A DNA stretch of 64,000 bases from a bacterium (GTDB lineage Bacteria; Cyanobacteriota; Vampirovibrionia; Gastranaerophilales; UBA9971): the NCBI GenBank assembly GCA_037147175.1, contig JBAWVS010000003.1:1-64000 (forward strand). The letters run 5' to 3'. The position numbers and the translations under genes are program-made. Under the pieces are notes generated by a model, which did no database searches, was not told the origin of the DNA, and was given only the letters and a program-made list of their open reading frames with translations. Positions 62,299-64,000 of the stretch are shown here, piece by piece (within the stretch, counting starts at the first letter, position 1; each line of letters begins with the position of its first letter).

Positions 62299-63486
62299 CT
62301 AATAATATTGCAATCTTGAGGAGTATTCTCTTAAAACTTCTGCCGCTTTTTTGCTTCCCTGAATTTTTTTCGCCATTTCCTTGAATTTTTCGGCATTTCG
62401 CTTATATTTTGGATCATAAATTATTGTTTTTACCGCTTCAGCAAGTTTTTCAGGCAAAAGTTCTTCATAGCTTAGAGTTATAGCTACTTCCATTTCGCTC
62501 ATTCGCGATGCATTATTTTCCTGTTCAGTTTGTTTTGCATCCGGAACAATGACCGAAGCCTTGCCAAGCGTCAAAAGTTCCATTGCTGTACTGTGTCCTG
62601 CCTGAGTTATAACCACATCAGAAGCTTTTAAATAGGGCGCTATGTTCGGAACCATTGCTTTTATTTTCAAATTATCGGGAACGTCCTCAACTTCAAAACT
62701 TGTAAACACATCAAAATGGACATCTGGCATAATTTTAGCCGCCTCAATAACATAGTCAAGAAGAGGTCTTCTATACTCGTGTCCCCCTAGAGTAACAACC
62801 ACATATTTATCATTTGGCTTGTCTATAGGTATAATTTCATTATCTTCAAAGGAAACAAGGGGACCGACAAATCTTGTCCGCTTCTTAACCTTGAAATTAT
62901 GGCTTAAATTTGGCAAACAAACCGTATAAGGCGGAGGAAAATCAGGAATCATAATTTCTTCAGAAGAACTGAGCCAGGTTTTCATAACCCAGTCAAAAGA
63001 TCTCCCGAATACCCTTACTAAAGCAGTATCCTGCTCGAAAAACGGATAAAAAGCGCTCTGGTTGGTTATAACGACACAAGGAAGTCCTAATTTGTCTGCC
63101 GCCATAACAGGCGCAAGCCTTCCGTCTGCAACAACACACGAAGCCCTACTGTCTCTTATTATCTCTATTTCTTTTTTTACAATACTGTTGAACGTATAAG
63201 CCCAAGTATGATTTTTTATTATGGTTTTTTTAACGTCAAATTCTCCTTGTTCACCAACGAGCTTCAACTCCTGAGGCAACTCAATGCAAGGATAACCGGC
63301 ATATTTAAATCTTTCTAAAGCATAACTGTAAGTTCCAACCAATATTTCGTTTCCGGGGAATTGGCGTGCAATAGCCATAGCTCTGCTTGAATGCCCATAA
63401 CCTTCGCTGCTTATCGAAAGATAAACTTTATGAGAAGGATTTAATTTTTTTTTCTTTAAAAATTTATATGCATTAAAGAATGACAC
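62299..63486 (-). CDS. MurG-like (GT-B) glycosyltransferase
   Basis: A 395-aa GT-B glycosyltransferase. The N-terminal loop SISSEGYGHSSRAMAIARQF (residues 25-44) and the C-terminal nucleotide-binding region ITQAGHSTAMELLTLGKASVIVP near 303 (G-x-x-S-x-x-E) resemble GT28 and GT1 enzymes. Typical members glycosylate lipids; substrate unknown. GTG start, with GGAG 13 bases upstream. It lies between the MFS and GT2 genes and could work with GT2 on a glycolipid or polysaccharide. Confidence 0.85.
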   Translation of the reverse strand: MSFFNAYKFLKKKKLNPSHKVYLSISSEGYGHSSRAMAIARQFPGNEILVGTYSYALERFKYAGYPCIELPQELKLVGEQGEFDVKKTIIKNHTWAYTFNSIVKKEIEIIRDSRASCVVADGRLAPVMAADKLGLPCVVITNQSAFYPFFEQDTALVRVFGRSFDWVMKTWLSSSEEIMIPDFPPPYTVCLPNLSHNFKVKKRTRFVGPLVSFEDNEIIPIDKPNDKYVVVTLGGHEYRRPLLDYVIEAAKIMPDVHFDVFTSFEVEDVPDNLKIKAMVPNIAPYLKASDVVITQAGHSTAMELLTLGKASVIVPDAKQTEQENNASRMSEMEVAITLSYEELLPEKLAEAVKTIIYDPKYKRNAEKFKEMAKKIQGSKKAAEVLREYSSRLQYY

Positions 63487-63517
63487 TTTTAAATTTTAAC
63501 TCCATGAAGTTCTTTTT

Positions 63518-64000
63518 TTACTCAGTTTTCTCTCTATTTTTTAAAATACCCCAAACACCAAATAGCGCAACAGGAATTCCAACCAAAAATAAAATTTTAA
63601 CAACTCCAATTAAATCCGCAGCATAAGCTGCTATTATAATCGGTAAAGTTGAAGAAGTACTAAGTAATGTAAACTGGACCCCAAAAACTTTTCCTCGCAT
63701 AGATTCAGGCACTTGTGTATGCAAAATTGTTTGAACAGGAATGGCTGACATCGCACATCCAAATCCTAATAAAGCTGCGAAAACATAACAATATACCATT
63801 CTTAAAGTAAATTTAACTGCCTCAAAATAAATTCCTGCAATGTGTCCTTCCGGAATAATTACATGTAAACCCTGAGGAATAAGTTTTAAAGCTGTTAAAA
63901 ATACCAGACTCACTCCTATAATAGTAAAACCCGTAAAAGTCGTGAGAAGTTTTTTTTGTTTTTTAAAGAATTTACCTACTATTAATGAACCAATAACCAT
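63518..64000 (-). CDS. MFS transporter, C-terminal part (cut by window)
   Basis: The last 160 or so residues of a major facilitator; the gene runs past the window edge, so the true start is not seen. Spans at 25-45, 65-90, 108-130 and 135-150, with the QTILHTQVPESMRGKVFGVQF segment near 85 typical of drug-exporter-like MFS proteins of the DHA/EntS group. First of the MFS-GT-GT2-hisC run. Substrate unknown. Confidence 0.8.
   Translation of the reverse strand: MVIGSLIVGKFFKKQKKLLTTFTGFTIIGVSLVFLTALKLIPQGLHVIIPEGHIAGIYFEAVKFTLRMVYCYVFAALLGFGCAMSAIPVQTILHTQVPESMRGKVFGVQFTLLSTSSTLPIIIAAYAADLIGVVKILFLVGIPVALFGVWGILKNREKTE

Overview
The window is AT-rich, gene-dense DNA from a diderm bacterium. It is best explained as a gut-type non-photosynthetic relative of Cyanobacteria (Vampirovibrionia/Melainabacteria, probably Gastranaerophilales). 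This rests on a small protein opening MGLAASQGRLLMLTARKSD (2610-2975), of a kind I associate with that group, a very large AsmA/YhdP-like envelope protein, and the mix of cyanobacterial-like and Firmicute-like gene types. The placement is inference; no rRNA is present.

Layout. 1-7000: a DUF347 membrane protein, a Clp N-repeat protein without ATPase, the MGLAASQ protein, DedA, a WecA/TagO-type transferase and GlyA. 7100-16150: a MNT/HEPN toxin-antitoxin pair, then envelope genes (1540-aa AsmA-like protein, HtrA protease, PBP1A). 16490-21800: a 50-aa protein, PHP phosphoesterase, YmdB, RNase Y and RecA. 21790-32400: lineage-specific and accessory genes: a 688-aa repeat protein, an MFS transporter, a PilZ-TPR-PilZ cluster, a matrixin-like protease, an ASKHA ATPase with an unknown partner, and a kinase-like gene broken by an in-frame stop. 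32500-43500: DnaK, two genes too small for routine calling, YkgJ-type cysteine-cluster proteins, an ArsR regulator beside a four-domain sulfur-handling enzyme, a degenerate PLP enzyme, a diguanylate cyclase and an M23 peptidase.

43850-53700 is a purine block read leftward (purA, tRNA-Lys, purC-S-Q-L-F-M-D-E). 53900-60870 is a histidine block, also leftward: hisC fused to a HAD phosphatase, hisB, hisH, hisF, a hisA-hisI-hisE triple fusion, hisD. It follows two glycosyltransferases and an MFS gene cut by the window edge. hisG and a separate histidinol-phosphatase are absent here; the HAD domain on HisC is the natural candidate for the phosphatase.

The most interesting element is in the 310-base gap between hisC and hisB. 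A 28-codon hydrophobic ORF with a strong Shine-Dalgarno runs leftward to its own terminator. A convergent RNA of about 110 nt with an extended -10 promoter and its own 13-bp terminator covers most of that ORF. This is the layout of a type I toxin-antitoxin module. Other points: a dispersed 44-bp repeat, a REP-like palindrome inside the his block, several small unlisted genes, and places where a good ribosome-binding site has no canonical start codon.
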